A stretch of 64,000 nt of DNA from JBMNKL01 sp050952225 (GCA_050952225.1 JBMNKL010000001.1:434001-498000), one strand, 5' to 3'. Shown: positions 8,345 through 18,487, counted from the first letter of the stretch. Program-made: numbers and translations. Notes: generated from the letters alone by a model not told the origin.

Positions 8345-9367
8345 ATGGTAAAAGTCGGTGTAGTAGGATATGGAGTCATAGGCCAAAGACTGGCTGACGG
8401 TGTGGCTTTACAGAAAGATATGGAGCTTGTCGGCGTGGCAGATGTTGCGCCAACTCTGGCAGTCCGGGCTCTGAAAGAAAAAGGAATGCCGTATAAGTTT
8501 TTCAATGCCCTTCCGGAAAACGAGGGCTTGCTGAAAGACGCGGGCATACCTGTAAGCGGTACCCTTGAGGACCTTGTTAAGGAAGTTGACATTATTCTTG
8601 ATGCGACCAGTGCAGGCATTGGCGCAAAGAATAAGGAGCTGTATAAAAAGTACGGGAAAAAAGCGGTATTTCAGGGCGGAGAAAAAAATGACGTTGCAGA
8701 TGTCTTTTTCCACGGATATGCCAACTATGAGAAGGGGCTGGGGAAACAGTTCCTTAAGCTTACTTCCTGCAATACGACAGGCCTTATCAGGGCGGTAGAC
8801 TGCCTTGACAGGGAATTTGGAATAGAAAAAGTTATGATTACAATTATCAGAAGGGTTGCCGACCCGGGAGATTATCACAGGGGATTGACAAATGCGCTGC
8901 AAATTGCGAATGCGCCAAGCCACCAGGCTGTTGACCTGATGACAATAATGCCCCATATCGACGCAACGGGGATTCTTGTTCATACCCCTGTTACGCATGG
9001 GCACATAATTACCGTTGCCGCAACTCCAAAAAAGAAAATAACCAAGGAAACGGCGCTGGAGTGCTTTGAAGCCCACGAAAGGATACGTGTTGTGCGAATT
9101 GCCGACGGCTTTCTTGGAAATGCGTCACTCTTCAGGTACGCCCGTGACCTGGGCAATCCCAGGGGAGATATGTACGAGATTGCACTGTGGGAGGAATCAA
9201 TTGTATTCTCAGGAGACGATATAATGTTTGCGATAAATATCCCGCAGGAAGCAATTACAATCCCCGAAACGATTGACGGAATCAGGGCTGCGCTCGAAAT
9301 GGAAACTGACAGGCTGAAAGCTACGAGTACGACGAACAAGTACCTTGGGCTGATAAAAGCAAAATAG
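8345..9367 (+). CDS. Type II (archaeal-type) glyceraldehyde-3-phosphate dehydrogenase
   Basis: The 340-residue sequence begins with VKVGVVGYGVIGQRLADGV, a Rossmann motif of the type II GAPDH family, and carries the catalytic cysteine (residue 142) in SCNTTGLIRAVDCL. RRVADPGDYHRGLTNA and NAPSHQAVDLMTIMPHID are also typical of archaeal GAPDH. This differs clearly from the ordinary bacterial GapA, whose active site reads SCTTNCL. The enzyme converts glyceraldehyde-3-phosphate to 1,3-bisphosphoglycerate and in archaea often accepts NADP as well as NAD. The start has AATGAGGTGATAA just upstream. It is followed 27 bases later by an equally archaeal-looking PGK, so the two carry out consecutive steps. 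An archaeal-type copy inside a clostridial sugar-acid cluster points to a special duty or gene transfer. Confidence 0.88.
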   Translation: MVKVGVVGYGVIGQRLADGVALQKDMELVGVADVAPTLAVRALKEKGMPYKFFNALPENEGLLKDAGIPVSGTLEDLVKEVDIILDATSAGIGAKNKELYKKYGKKAVFQGGEKNDVADVFFHGYANYEKGLGKQFLKLTSCNTTGLIRAVDCLDREFGIEKVMITIIRRVADPGDYHRGLTNALQIANAPSHQAVDLMTIMPHIDATGILVHTPVTHGHIITVAATPKKKITKETALECFEAHERIRVVRIADGFLGNASLFRYARDLGNPRGDMYEIALWEESIVFSGDDIMFAINIPQEAITIPETIDGIRAALEMETDRLKATSTTNKYLGLIKAK

Positions 9368-9394
9368 CATGCGGGCAAAAATGAGGTGTGGAAT

Positions 9395-10657
9395 ATGAGA
9401 TTTGGAATATGCACGTTGGATGACTTCGACATAGAAGGGAAAACCGTGTTGTGCAGGGTCGATATCAACCAGCCCGTAGACAAGGAAACGGGGCAATTGA
9501 AAGACCATACGAGGATAAAAGCTTGCCTGCCCACTATAAAGGAATTATCGGATAAAAAGGCCAAAGTGGTTTTGCTTGCACACCAGGGCAGCGACATAGA
9601 ATATAAGAATTATTATTCGACAGAGCCGCATGCCGGGGTGATAAGCGACCTTCTTGGCAAGCCCGTAAAATTCATAGATGACGTTACAGGGCCGGCGGCA
9701 AGGGAAATGATAAGCAATCTGGAGCCCGGAGAGATGCTGATGCTTGATAACGTCAGGTTTGTGGCCGAAGAAATGACCTTGTTTGAAACAAAACTATGTT
9801 TAAGCCAGGAAGAACAAAGCAAAACACAAGTAGTAAAAAAACTTGCCCCGCTTGCCGACCTTTTTGTATGTGACGCGTTTGCCGCAGCGCACAGGTCGCA
9901 GCCAAGCATTGTAGGATTTCCGCAGGTGCTGCCTTCTGCCATGGGAAGGCTTTTTGAGCAGGAATATTGTGCTGTTTCCAAAGTTATGGAAAGCCCGGAA
10001 AGGCCGTGTGCATTTATACTGGGCGGAGCAAAAATACAGGATGCGTTTATGATGATGGAAACTGTCCTGGAAAAAGGGACTGCGGACAAGGTTTTGACCG
10101 GTGGCCTGGTCACAAATATAATGCTGCTGGCAAAAGGAATTGATATTGGAACACAGTCATATGAGCTTATACAAAAGATGCATTTATCAGAATATGTTAA
10201 TACGGCGGCTGCGTTGCTCGATAAGTTTGAAGACCGGATACTGCTGCCGGTTGACCTGGCATATATAAGCGGCAGCGGCGACAGGAAGGAAATGGCGGTG
10301 AGTGACCTGCCTGTGAACGAGCTTATCGTGGATATTGGCGGCAAGACGGTGGATATGTATAAAAAGGTCATAGAACAGTCAAAAACAGTATTTATCAACG
10401 GGCCAATGGGGATTTTTGAAGAGAAGCCCTCAGAGTATGGTACAAAATCAATATGGGAGGCCGTGGCAAAATCGGGCGCATACTCGGTGCTTGGCGGAGG
10501 AGACAGCGTTGCTGCGGCAAATAGATTTAACGTGGAAAAAGAAGTGTCTTATATTTGTACCGGCGGAGGTGCGCTCGTAAGGTTCCTGTCCGGTGAAGAG
10601 CTGCCTGCGGTAAAGGCATTGAAATATGCAGCGGAGAAATTCGGGTGCAGGAAATAA
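9395..10657 (+). CDS. pgk: Phosphoglycerate kinase, archaeal-like
   Basis: The protein (420 residues) has PGK landmarks: VLCRVDINQPV at the N-terminus, DHTRIKACLPTIKEL, LMLDNVRF, VCDAFAAAHRSQPS, FILGGAKIQD, NGPMGIFE and the nucleotide loop GGGDSVAA. VVLLAHQGSD, where ordinary bacterial PGK has a conserved SHLGRP, together with the EPHAGVISDLLGK segment, resembles archaeal PGKs (LAHQSRPG...). The GAGGTG at 9383-9388 sets the ATG start at 9395; a GTG at 9386 is also in frame. It makes ATP and 3-phosphoglycerate from the product of the adjacent GAPDH. A strong terminator follows at 10699, so the run from the transketolase genes to here probably forms one transcript end. Confidence 0.88.
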   Translation: MRFGICTLDDFDIEGKTVLCRVDINQPVDKETGQLKDHTRIKACLPTIKELSDKKAKVVLLAHQGSDIEYKNYYSTEPHAGVISDLLGKPVKFIDDVTGPAAREMISNLEPGEMLMLDNVRFVAEEMTLFETKLCLSQEEQSKTQVVKKLAPLADLFVCDAFAAAHRSQPSIVGFPQVLPSAMGRLFEQEYCAVSKVMESPERPCAFILGGAKIQDAFMMMETVLEKGTADKVLTGGLVTNIMLLAKGIDIGTQSYELIQKMHLSEYVNTAAALLDKFEDRILLPVDLAYISGSGDRKEMAVSDLPVNELIVDIGGKTVDMYKKVIEQSKTVFINGPMGIFEEKPSEYGTKSIWEAVAKSGAYSVLGGGDSVAAANRFNVEKEVSYICTGGGALVRFLSGEELPAVKALKYAAEKFGCRK

Positions 10658-10698
10658 GCAATTAATGAAAAATATGGTTGACAATATTATTGGTTTGT

Positions 10699-10727
10699 AA
10701 CGGGCATTGCTTGCCCGTTCTTTTTTT
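10699..10727 (+). terminator. Rho-independent terminator after pgk
   Basis: AACGGGCA (10699-10706) pairs perfectly with TGCCCGTT (10712-10719), and a run of seven T residues follows. It separates the pgk transcript from the hexuronate operon. Confidence 0.9.
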
Positions 10728-10906
10728 ATTTCGGAGGGGTATAGAGCAATATTTACATATTTATATGCAATTAAAGCAAAGAAATATTATTTAGTATAGT
10801 ATATAATTATTATAGAATACAAAAATAAGATTGTGCTCTCCCGGCATTAAAACCGAACAAGGTACTAAAAAAACCGGAATCCGAAAGACTAGAGGGAGTG
10901 AGTATT

Positions 10907-11731
10907 ATGATGAATATGTTTGATGTGAAAGGGAAGACAGCAGCTATACTTGGAGGAGGCGGAATACTCGGCGCGGCAATGGCCGAGGGTCTTGCGGACG
11001 CCGGAGTTGATCTGGCAATATGCGATTTATACCTGGATAAGGCACAGGCTGTCGCGGACAAGGCGGCAACAAGAGGTGTCAAGGCAAAAGCGTATAAACT
11101 TGACGCTATGAATCTTGATGAATTGAAATCAGTGGCGGCTACTATCTTCAAAGATTTCGGAAAAGTAGACATCCTTGTGAATGCCGTGGGAGGTAACATG
11201 AAAGCGGCAACGACATCGGATGAAGTCTCGTTCTTTGACCTTCCGGATGATGCGATTGAGAAAGTAATAAACCTTAATGTGATGGGCGGAGCCATACTTC
11301 CTTCCCGTGTATTTGGGAAAGAGATGGTAAAGAGCAAGGATGGCGGGGTTATCATAAATATTTCATCCATGTCCGCTTTCAGACCGTTAACCCGCACACC
11401 CGGTTACTCGGCTGCGAAAGCTGCGGTAAGCAACTTTACTCAATGGCTTTCGACCGACATCTGCAAGCAGTATGGAGATAAAATCAGGGTAAATGCGATT
11501 GCCCCCGGATTTTTCCTTACGGAACAGAACAGGTTCCTCCTCACCGACCCCAAAACAGGCGAATTTACCCAAAGGGGCAAAACGATAATAGAGCATACGC
11601 CAATGGGAAGGCTGGGGCAGCCTGAAGACCTTATAGGAACGCTGATATGGCTTTGTTCCGACGCGTCGAAGTTCGTTACCGGTATAGTTGTTCCGGTTGA
11701 CGGCGGTTTTTCGGCGTTCTCGGGAGTATAG
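10907..11731 (+). CDS. SDR-family oxidoreductase, probable D-mannonate oxidoreductase (fructuronate reductase)
   Basis: The short-chain dehydrogenase of 274 residues has a cofactor loop AILGGGGILGAAMAEGLADAG, VNAVGGN, the catalytic serine in INISSMSAF, and the Tyr-x3-Lys pair in PGYSAAKAAVSNFTQWL. This form, with its long C-terminal loop (GFFLTEQNRFLL), is typical of SDR-type fructuronate/mannonate oxidoreductases such as Bacillus YjmF (UxuB). The likely reaction is D-fructuronate + NADH to D-mannonate. It is the first gene of a five-gene co-directional run with uxaE and uxaC, which produce fructuronate. AGGGAGTG before 10907 marks the start; a GTG at 10898 is in frame. The assignment to mannonate rather than another sugar acid rests largely on the neighbours. 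Confidence 0.8.
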   Translation: MMNMFDVKGKTAAILGGGGILGAAMAEGLADAGVDLAICDLYLDKAQAVADKAATRGVKAKAYKLDAMNLDELKSVAATIFKDFGKVDILVNAVGGNMKAATTSDEVSFFDLPDDAIEKVINLNVMGGAILPSRVFGKEMVKSKDGGVIINISSMSAFRPLTRTPGYSAAKAAVSNFTQWLSTDICKQYGDKIRVNAIAPGFFLTEQNRFLLTDPKTGEFTQRGKTIIEHTPMGRLGQPEDLIGTLIWLCSDASKFVTGIVVPVDGGFSAFSGV

Positions 11732-11768
11732 AAATATTTTGCAGTAAATCATGTAGAGGAGAGTAAAT

Positions 11769-13220
11769 ATGAGCAAACAGGACATTGGAGTCATTGGCCT
11801 TGCCGTAATGGGCAAGAACCTTGCGTTGAATATTGAAAGCAAAGGATACTCCGTTTCGGTGTATAACCGATCGCCGGAAAAAACAAAAGATATGTTGGCG
11901 GAATCAGCGGGGAAACGGATTTTTGGCGCTTATTCACTGGAGGAATTCGTGAACTCGCTTGAGAAGCCCAGGAAAATCATCATAATGGTAAAGGCAGGCA
12001 AGCCGGTAGATGACACGATAGAGAGCCTGAAACCTTATTTGTCAAAAGGTGACATAATAATTGACGCCGGCAATTCATACTATGAGGATACCATTAGGCG
12101 AAGCAAGCAGCTTGAAGCCGAAGGCTACCGGTTTATCGGCACAGGCGTGTCCGGCGGGGAAGAAGGAGCGTTGCTTGGACCCTCTATTATGCCCGGCGGA
12201 GAAAAAGAAGCCTATGAGGCGATTGAGCCGATTTTTACCGCCATTTCCGCAAAAGTGAACGGCGACCCCTGCTGCACGTATATAGGCACGGATGGAGCCG
12301 GACATTATGTAAAAATGGTGCATAACGGGATAGAGTATGGGGACATGCAGTTGATCTGTGAAGCTTACTGGCTGCTCAAACATATCCTGGGCATGGATGC
12401 CGGCGAACTTCACAAGGTATTTGCCGAATGGAACAAGGGTGAGCTGAACAGCTATCTCATAGAAATCACGAGTGATATCTTTACAAAAACCGATCCCGAA
12501 ACAGGCAAACCCATTGTTGATGTAATCCTGGACAGGGCCGGACAGAAGGGAACCGGGAAATGGACAAGCAAGAGCGCACTCGACCTGGGAGTAGCCATTC
12601 CTACAATAACCGAGGCGGTTTATTCCAGGTGCCTTTCGGCCATCAAGGACGAAAGGGTCAAAGCGGGCAAGATATTAAAAGGCCCGAAACCGGCTCAGTT
12701 TGAAGGGGACAGGAACAATTTCGTCGAGTCCATAAGGCGTGCCCTGTATGCGAGCAAAATATGTTCATATGCGCAGGGATTTGCGCTTTTGAAATCCGCC
12801 TCGGCTGAATATGGATGGAACCTGGACTATGGGCGTATTGCAATGATTTTCAGGGGCGGGTGCATAATAAGGGCGCAATTCCTTCACAAGATCAAGGAAG
12901 CTTATGATAAAGACCCCGGGCTCACCAACCTTCTGCTTGATCCGTATTTCATGGATATTATCGAAAGATACCAGGATGACTGGAGGCATGTCGTATCTAC
13001 CGCGGTCAGGCACGGAATCCCGGTAGCGGCGTTTTCCTCCGCGCTGGCATATTATGACGGTTACAGGAGCGAGATCCTGCCGGCAAACCTCCTGCAGGCG
13101 CAGAGGGACTATTTCGGGGCGCATCTTTATGAGCGCGTCGATCGTCCGCGGGGAGAATACTTCCATACCAACTGGACGGAACTTAGCGGAACAACCCCTT
13201 CTTCGGCGTACACGGTATGA
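11769..13220 (+). CDS. gnd: 6-phosphogluconate dehydrogenase, decarboxylating
   Basis: This is a full-length (483-residue) 6-phosphogluconate dehydrogenase. The N-terminal GVIGLAVMGKNLALNIESKG binds the nucleotide. IDAGNSYYEDTIRR, GVSGGEEGALLGPSIMPGG, YVKMVHNGIEYGDMQLI with the catalytic lysine, and GQKGTGKWTSKSALDLGVA are all present. It converts 6-phosphogluconate to ribulose-5-phosphate and CO2, reducing NAD(P). Its place inside a hexuronate operon, 38 bases after the mannonate oxidoreductase and ahead of a LarA homologue, is unusual: uronate clusters normally carry the mannonate dehydratase/KDG genes instead. This suggests uronates enter the oxidative pentose phosphate pathway. A gluconate kinase would also be needed and is not in the window. 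Confidence 0.95.
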   Translation: MSKQDIGVIGLAVMGKNLALNIESKGYSVSVYNRSPEKTKDMLAESAGKRIFGAYSLEEFVNSLEKPRKIIIMVKAGKPVDDTIESLKPYLSKGDIIIDAGNSYYEDTIRRSKQLEAEGYRFIGTGVSGGEEGALLGPSIMPGGEKEAYEAIEPIFTAISAKVNGDPCCTYIGTDGAGHYVKMVHNGIEYGDMQLICEAYWLLKHILGMDAGELHKVFAEWNKGELNSYLIEITSDIFTKTDPETGKPIVDVILDRAGQKGTGKWTSKSALDLGVAIPTITEAVYSRCLSAIKDERVKAGKILKGPKPAQFEGDRNNFVESIRRALYASKICSYAQGFALLKSASAEYGWNLDYGRIAMIFRGGCIIRAQFLHKIKEAYDKDPGLTNLLLDPYFMDIIERYQDDWRHVVSTAVRHGIPVAAFSSALAYYDGYRSEILPANLLQAQRDYFGAHLYERVDRPRGEYFHTNWTELSGTTPSSAYTV

Positions 13221-13298
13221 TTTGATTTGCGGCAGAAAACGAGGCTTTATGCGATAAGTAACGTTGGATGGTGGCAGGAGCAGAATAGGGGGATAACC

Positions 13299-14577
13299 AT
13301 GAAAGAGATAATTGTAAAATCAAAAAGCGCCAACGGAATTGAAGACGAAGAACTACGCGGCATTTTGGAGGAAAGCATATCGGAACGTAAGGCAAATCTG
13401 AAAAAGGTGTTGCTTGTTCCGCCCGATTTCACAAGGATGCATTCCGGCGCCGGAAAGATATCCGCGCTTTACTATGAAATGCTTAAGGACTCCTGTCATA
13501 TCGATATCATGCCGGCTCTTGGCACCCATGAGCCGATGGCGCCTGCCGAAATAGATGAATTTTTCGGCGGTGCCATCCCCCATGATGCTTTCATTGAGCA
13601 CAACTGGAGGACGGATGTGGTAAAGATCGGCCAGGTCCCGGCGGATTTCGTAAAAGAAGTTTCCGAGGGGCTGATATCGGAACCCATCGACGTGGAAGTA
13701 AACAAGCGCGTACTCGACAAGTCGTATGACATGATTATATCGATAGGCCAGGTCGTGCCCCACGAGGTAGTGGGAATGGCGAATTATAACAAAAATATAT
13801 TTGTGGGATTGGGCGGCAGCAATATGATAAACCAGTCTCACATGCTCGGCGCTGTCTACGGCCTTGAAAGAATCATGGGGCGTGACCACTCTCCCGTCAG
13901 AAAAGTATTTGATTACGCCGAAAAGCATTTTGCCATGGATCTTCCCCTTACGTACGTCCTGACGGTAACTACCGAGACCGATGGAAAGGCCTTGATTCAT
14001 GGCGTTTTTACGGGCAGGGACAGGAGAATATTTGAAGAAGCGGTGTCACTGAGCCAGGAAAAGAACATCATATTCCTGGACAAGCCCATTAAGAAAGCGG
14101 TTGTGTACCTGGATGAGAAGAGAATTTAAAAGCACCTGGCTGGGCAACAAGGCTGTATATAGAACCAGGATGGCTATTGAAGACAGAGGCGAATTGGTTG
14201 TAATAGCACCCGGCGTCAGAAAATTTGGCGAAGATGATGAGAATGACAGGTTAATCAGGAAATACGGTTACGTGGGAAGAGAAAAAGTTCTTGCTTTATG
14301 CAAACAAGAAGAAGACCTTAGAAATAATCTCTCGGTCGCGGCGCACCTGATTCACGGGTCGTCGGACGGCAGGTTTACAATCGTATATGCGCCCGGAAAG
14401 CTGACAAGGGAAGAAGTTGAAGGTGTCAATTTCAAATATGCCTCTCTTGAAGATACGGTGAAACGGTACGATCCCGGCAGCCTCAAGGACGGCTTCAATG
14501 TGATGAGTGACGGGGAAGAGATCTATTATATCAGCAATCCCGCTCTTGGCTTGTGGGCGTGCAGGGACAGGTTCTAG
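13299..14577 (+). CDS. LarA-family nickel-pincer epimerase homologue, interrupted by one frameshift
   Basis: Two overlapping frames make one LarA-like protein of about 425 residues. The first ends at 14129 after VVYLDEKRI. The rest continues in the next frame as EFKSTWLGNKAVYRTRMA, a well-conserved LarA-family stretch, and ends at 14577. One extra base near 14118-14124 explains the break. The pincer residues are present with the spacing of LarA: His155 in VPHEVVGMANYNKN, Lys165, and His181 in NQSHMLG; LGTHEPM supplies the other histidine. The family includes C2 epimerases of sugar acids as well as lactate racemase. Between the mannonate oxidoreductase/gnd pair and uxaE, a D-mannonate/D-gluconate 2-epimerase role is attractive but inferred. 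The break may be a sequencing error. Confidence 0.78.
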
Positions 14578-14614
14578 AAAAATATCACACCGCGGGGACG
14601 GGAGGTACATGAGG

Positions 14615-16146
14615 ATGTGGATGGAAATATGCGGTATGCTTGATGAATGCGGAACGGACGTGGAAACTGTAAGAAACCGTGTCCGCGGCGGATTTGACAA
14701 GTACCGGGTATACCCGGATTCGATTAATTATTCTGACGGCTCGTTTTTCTTCCTGGCATTGGCCGGGGATTATAAAAAGAAGCTGGTAGTTTACCGTGAC
14801 GGGAAACATTTTAACAAGTTCAGAGGCAAGGAAGCCGGTTATCCCGGCGGGAAGGCGAAGATATGCGATTTAAGCAACGAAAACTGCACTGGCTTTAAGG
14901 GAAGTATTCCTTTTACCAGGCCGTCGTCCCATAAGGGAAGAGATACGACCATTGGCCTGGGAGACCGCCTTGGACTGGCCTCTGCCGGGCATTTAAGGTT
15001 GGTTAAAGGCAAAAACGTGTTTCCTGTCCTGGCCCAGCAATCGATGCGCGAGCTAAACCTGACGGGCAGGAATTATAAAGATGTCCTGGATGCCGCATCA
15101 TGGGCTGTTTTCCAGGAAGGCTACACATCAGGCTTCGGCGCGGACGGCGACCACCTGAAAAAAGCCGAAGAAGTAAAAATGGCGATTGATTGCGGCTATT
15201 CAATGATTACGCTTGACTGCTCGGAGCATATAAACAATTCCGTGCCGGGCTTGAGCCAGGAAGAAGCCGATAAAATGTACGCATCGATTCCGGCCGGGGA
15301 AAGGCAGCGCCTTGAAAGCAAATATCTTGGCAAAGACTTTGCTATTGACAACGCATTATCTATAAAATATGACGCCGATGAATTCAAAAGGATAGTGTTG
15401 ATTTACCTGGAAGCCATCCGTTATGCCGCGTCTATTTACAACAATATCATTAAAAACTGCGGAAGGCCGGTTGATTTTGAAATGTCCATTGATGAGACGC
15501 TTACGCCTACTACGCCCGAATCCCATTATTTCGTGGCTTCCGAACTGATATCGGGCGGTGTTGACATTACCAGCCTGGCCCCGAGGTTCTGCGGGGAATT
15601 CCAAAAAGGCATCGACTATATTGGAGATTTGGACCGGTTTACCGCTGAGTTTGACATGCACGCCAGGATAGCCGGGAAGCTGGGCTACAAAATAAGCGTA
15701 CATTCCGGGAGCGACAAGTTCAGCGTATTTCCCGTCATCGGAGAGAAAACGCGCGGCAGGTACCATTTGAAAACAGCGGGAACCAACTGGCTCGAAGCTG
15801 TCAGGGTAATAGCGGAAACAGACCCGGCCTTTATAGAAGGATTCATAAATTTGCGGTTGAAAACCTTGACGCCGCCAGGAAGTACTACCATATAAGCGCC
15901 GATTTAACGAAAATACCGGACATAGATACAATGAGTGACAAGGATTTGCCGCGTTACCTTGACATGGACGACTCGAGGCAGGTATTGCACATAACGTACG
16001 GACTTATTTTGACAGAAAAAAATGAAGACGGGTCATATGTGTACAGGGATGAAATCTATGATTTGCTGACCAAGCATGAGGAAAAGTATTACAAGGCTTT
16101 GCAGGCACATATAGGAAAGCACCTGGAAAAACTGGGCGTACAATAG
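14615..16146 (+). CDS. uxaE: Tagaturonate 3-epimerase (UxaE) family protein, interrupted by one frameshift
   Basis: The main frame runs to 15895, but the conserved C-terminus continues in another frame: LYRRIHKFAVENLDAARKY, then YHISADL, SDKDLPRYLDMDDSRQVLH and a normal end at 16146. One base appears to be missing near 15826-15832. The repaired product is about 510 residues. IPFTRPSSHKGRDTTIGLGD, YTSGFGADGDHLK, MITLDCSEHIN, FEMSIDETLTPTTPESHYF and ISVHSGSDKFSVFP match the tagaturonate epimerase family described from Thermotoga-like bacteria. It interconverts D-tagaturonate and D-fructuronate, joining galacturonate to the glucuronate branch. GGAGGT at 14601-14606 sets the ATG at 14615. The uxaC gene follows 24 bases later. 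Confidence 0.82.
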
Positions 16147-16169
16147 CATGGATACAGGGAGGTTGGCTT

Positions 16170-17571
16170 GTGAAAAAATTTATGGATGAGAATTTCCTGC
16201 TGGAAAATGAAACGGCAATAAGGCTCTACCATGAGAATGCGGCGAAAATGCCGATAATAGACTACCATTGCCATCTCAGCCCGAAGGAAATAGCGGAGGA
16301 TAAAAAATACCGCAATATCACCGAGATATGGCTGGGCGGGGACCATTACAAGTGGCGCGCCATGAGAATCAACGGGGTTGATGAAAAGTATATCACCGGC
16401 GATGCCGATGACAGGGAGAAATTTTTCAAGTGGGCGGAAACAATGCCATATTGTATTGGAAATCCGCTTTATCACTGGACGCACCTTGAGCTTAAAAGGT
16501 ATTTCGGGATAGATGCGCTTCTTTCGCGCGACACCGCAGGCGAGATCTGGGATAAATGCAATGAAATGCTGCAAAGGGATGAATTTTCGGCTAAAAACCT
16601 TATTAAGCGTTCAAACGTGGAAGTACTTTGCACGACGGACGATCCGGCGGACACCCTTGAATACCATGATGCCATTAAAAATGACAAAAGCTTTGGCGTA
16701 AAGGTTTTGCCCACTTTCAGGCCCGATAACGGGATTAACATAGAAAAACCCGGATTTGCCAGCTGGGTGAAAAAACTCGCCGCCGTCTCCGGAACGGAGA
16801 TTAAAAACTACGGGGACTTTGAAGAAGGCTATGGCCGGCCGCATGGAGTATTTTAACTCCAGGGGATGCATATTGTCCGATCATGCCATGGACCCGGTCG
16901 TATTCATGGAATGCGGCGAACAGGAAGCGTCGGAAATATTCGAAAATGCCCTTGCGGGGAAAAAGCTTAGTCCTGATGAAGTTATGAAATATAAAACGGA
17001 TATGATGGTTTTCCTGGGCCGGCAGTACTCAAGGCTTGGGTGGACGATGCAACTGCATATCGGATGCATCAGGGACGTCAATAGTTCGTATTACAGGCTG
17101 CTCGGCCCGAATACCGGATTTGACGCGATAAATGACCGCAGCTTTGCGGAATCCCTTGCGAGGCTCCTGGATAGCATAAATGAGGCGGGAGGACTTCCCA
17201 AAACCATTATTTACTGCCTGAATCCCAGCGATAACGAGGTGATCGGCACAATCACGGGCTGCTTCCAGGGCGGAGGAATCCCCGGCAAGATACAGTTCGG
17301 GACGGCGTGGTGGTTCAATGACCAAAAGGACGGCATGCAAAGGCAGATGACGGCATTGGCCAACTTGGGGCTGCTTAGCAGGTTTGTCGGGATGCTGACC
17401 GACTCGAGAAGCTTCTTGTCTTATACCCGCCACGAGTATTTCAGGAGGATTTTGTGCAACATGATAGGGGAGTGGGCGGAAAAAGGCGAGGCGCCCAATG
17501 ACATGAAGCTGTTGGGGAAAATGGTTGAAGATATTTGTTACAATAACGCAAAGAATTATTTTGGGTTTTAG
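16170..17571 (+). CDS. uxaC: Uronate isomerase (UxaC), interrupted by one frameshift
   Basis: Two frames join into a complete uronate isomerase of about 466 residues. The first (to 16856) has PIIDYHCHLSPKEIAED with the metal-binding His-x-His, then EIWLGGDHYKWRAMR and VLCTTDDPADTLEYH. The second contains MEYFNSRGCILSDHAMDP, MQLHIGCIRDVNSSYYRLLG, FGTAWWFNDQKDGM and DSRSFLSYTRHEYFRRILC. One extra base near 16827 causes the break. The enzyme isomerises D-glucuronate to D-fructuronate and D-galacturonate to D-tagaturonate, the first step of hexuronate breakdown in the cytoplasm. The start is GTG, five bases after AGGGAGGT. It is the last gene of the operon. Dead gene or sequence error cannot be decided here. 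Confidence 0.88.
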
Positions 17572-17658
17572 ACTATTGCCAATATTTTAAAATATAGGTT
17601 AAAATAGCGGGGGATGTGCATGCATTAGAATTCGGGAAGAATAGACGGAGGATATTCG

Positions 17659-18483
17659 ATGTTGCTTAAAGAAAAATATGATTTCAACGACCTTCTGGAT
17701 ATCATGGCGCGCCTTCGCTCCGAAAAGGGGTGCCCATGGGACAGGGAACAGACACATGAGACCTTGCGCATATACTTGATCGAGGAGACCTACGAAGTAC
17801 TTGAGGCTCTTGATGCAGGGGACATGGGCAAGTTTTGCAACGAGCTTGGCGATCTGCTTCTGCAGATCGTTTTTCATGCGCAGATAGCAAAGGAAAACGG
17901 AACTTTTGATATCGGCGACATCACGACGGACATATGCAGGAAATTGATTTCCAGGCACACGCATATTTTCGGAGAGGACAAGGCCGATACGCCGGACCAG
18001 GTCTTAAACAACTGGGAGGAGATAAAAAAGAAGGAAAAACACCTGGAAACCCACACCGGCGTCCTGAAGGACATACCATCCAGCCTGCCGGCGCTCATCA
18101 GAAGCTTCAAGCTGCAGCAAAAGGCAGCCCGTGTCGGATTTGACTGGGATAATATCGAAGACGTATTCAGGAAAATAGACGAGGAAATACGGGAACTAAA
18201 GGATGTATACACGAGTAAAAATGTGGAAAGAATAACGGATGAACTGGGAGACGTGTTTTTTGCCCTTGTAAACCTGTCAAGGTTTCTTGGCGTTCAACCT
18301 GAACTTGCTCTCACAAGCACGAACAACAAGTTCATCAGGAGGTTTGAATATATTGAGCGGCAGTGTGCAAGGGAAGGCAGAAAGCTTGAGGATATGAGCC
18401 TTGCAGAAATGGATGAGCTTTGGAACGAGGCGAAAACACATATCCCGGAAAAGAAAAAAGACATGTTAATAAAGGAGGATTAA
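17659..18483 (+). CDS. mazG: Nucleoside triphosphate pyrophosphohydrolase MazG
   Basis: This 274-residue protein has the two tandem MazG domains of the housekeeping enzyme. The first opens with LRSEKGCPWDREQTHETLR and contains the metal-binding EETYEVLEA and ELGDLLLQIVFHA. The second contains KIDEEIRELKD and DELGDVFFALVNLSRFLG. It hydrolyses non-canonical nucleoside triphosphates to monophosphates plus pyrophosphate. GGAGG lies before the ATG. The hup gene starts five bases after the stop, and the order mazG-hup-rqcP-yabP-yabQ-divIC-yabR is that of the classical Bacillus/Clostridium yab region. Confidence 0.95.
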   Translation: MLLKEKYDFNDLLDIMARLRSEKGCPWDREQTHETLRIYLIEETYEVLEALDAGDMGKFCNELGDLLLQIVFHAQIAKENGTFDIGDITTDICRKLISRHTHIFGEDKADTPDQVLNNWEEIKKKEKHLETHTGVLKDIPSSLPALIRSFKLQQKAARVGFDWDNIEDVFRKIDEEIRELKDVYTSKNVERITDELGDVFFALVNLSRFLGVQPELALTSTNNKFIRRFEYIERQCAREGRKLEDMSLAEMDELWNEAKTHIPEKKKDMLIKED

Positions 18484-18487
18484 TTTC

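Noticed and set aside
9613..10398. Long minus-strand open frame (261 codons) opposite pgk
   Set aside because: The plus strand encodes a clear PGK with conserved motifs; the antisense frame is serine-rich, lacks a ribosome binding site and is a by-product of codon usage.
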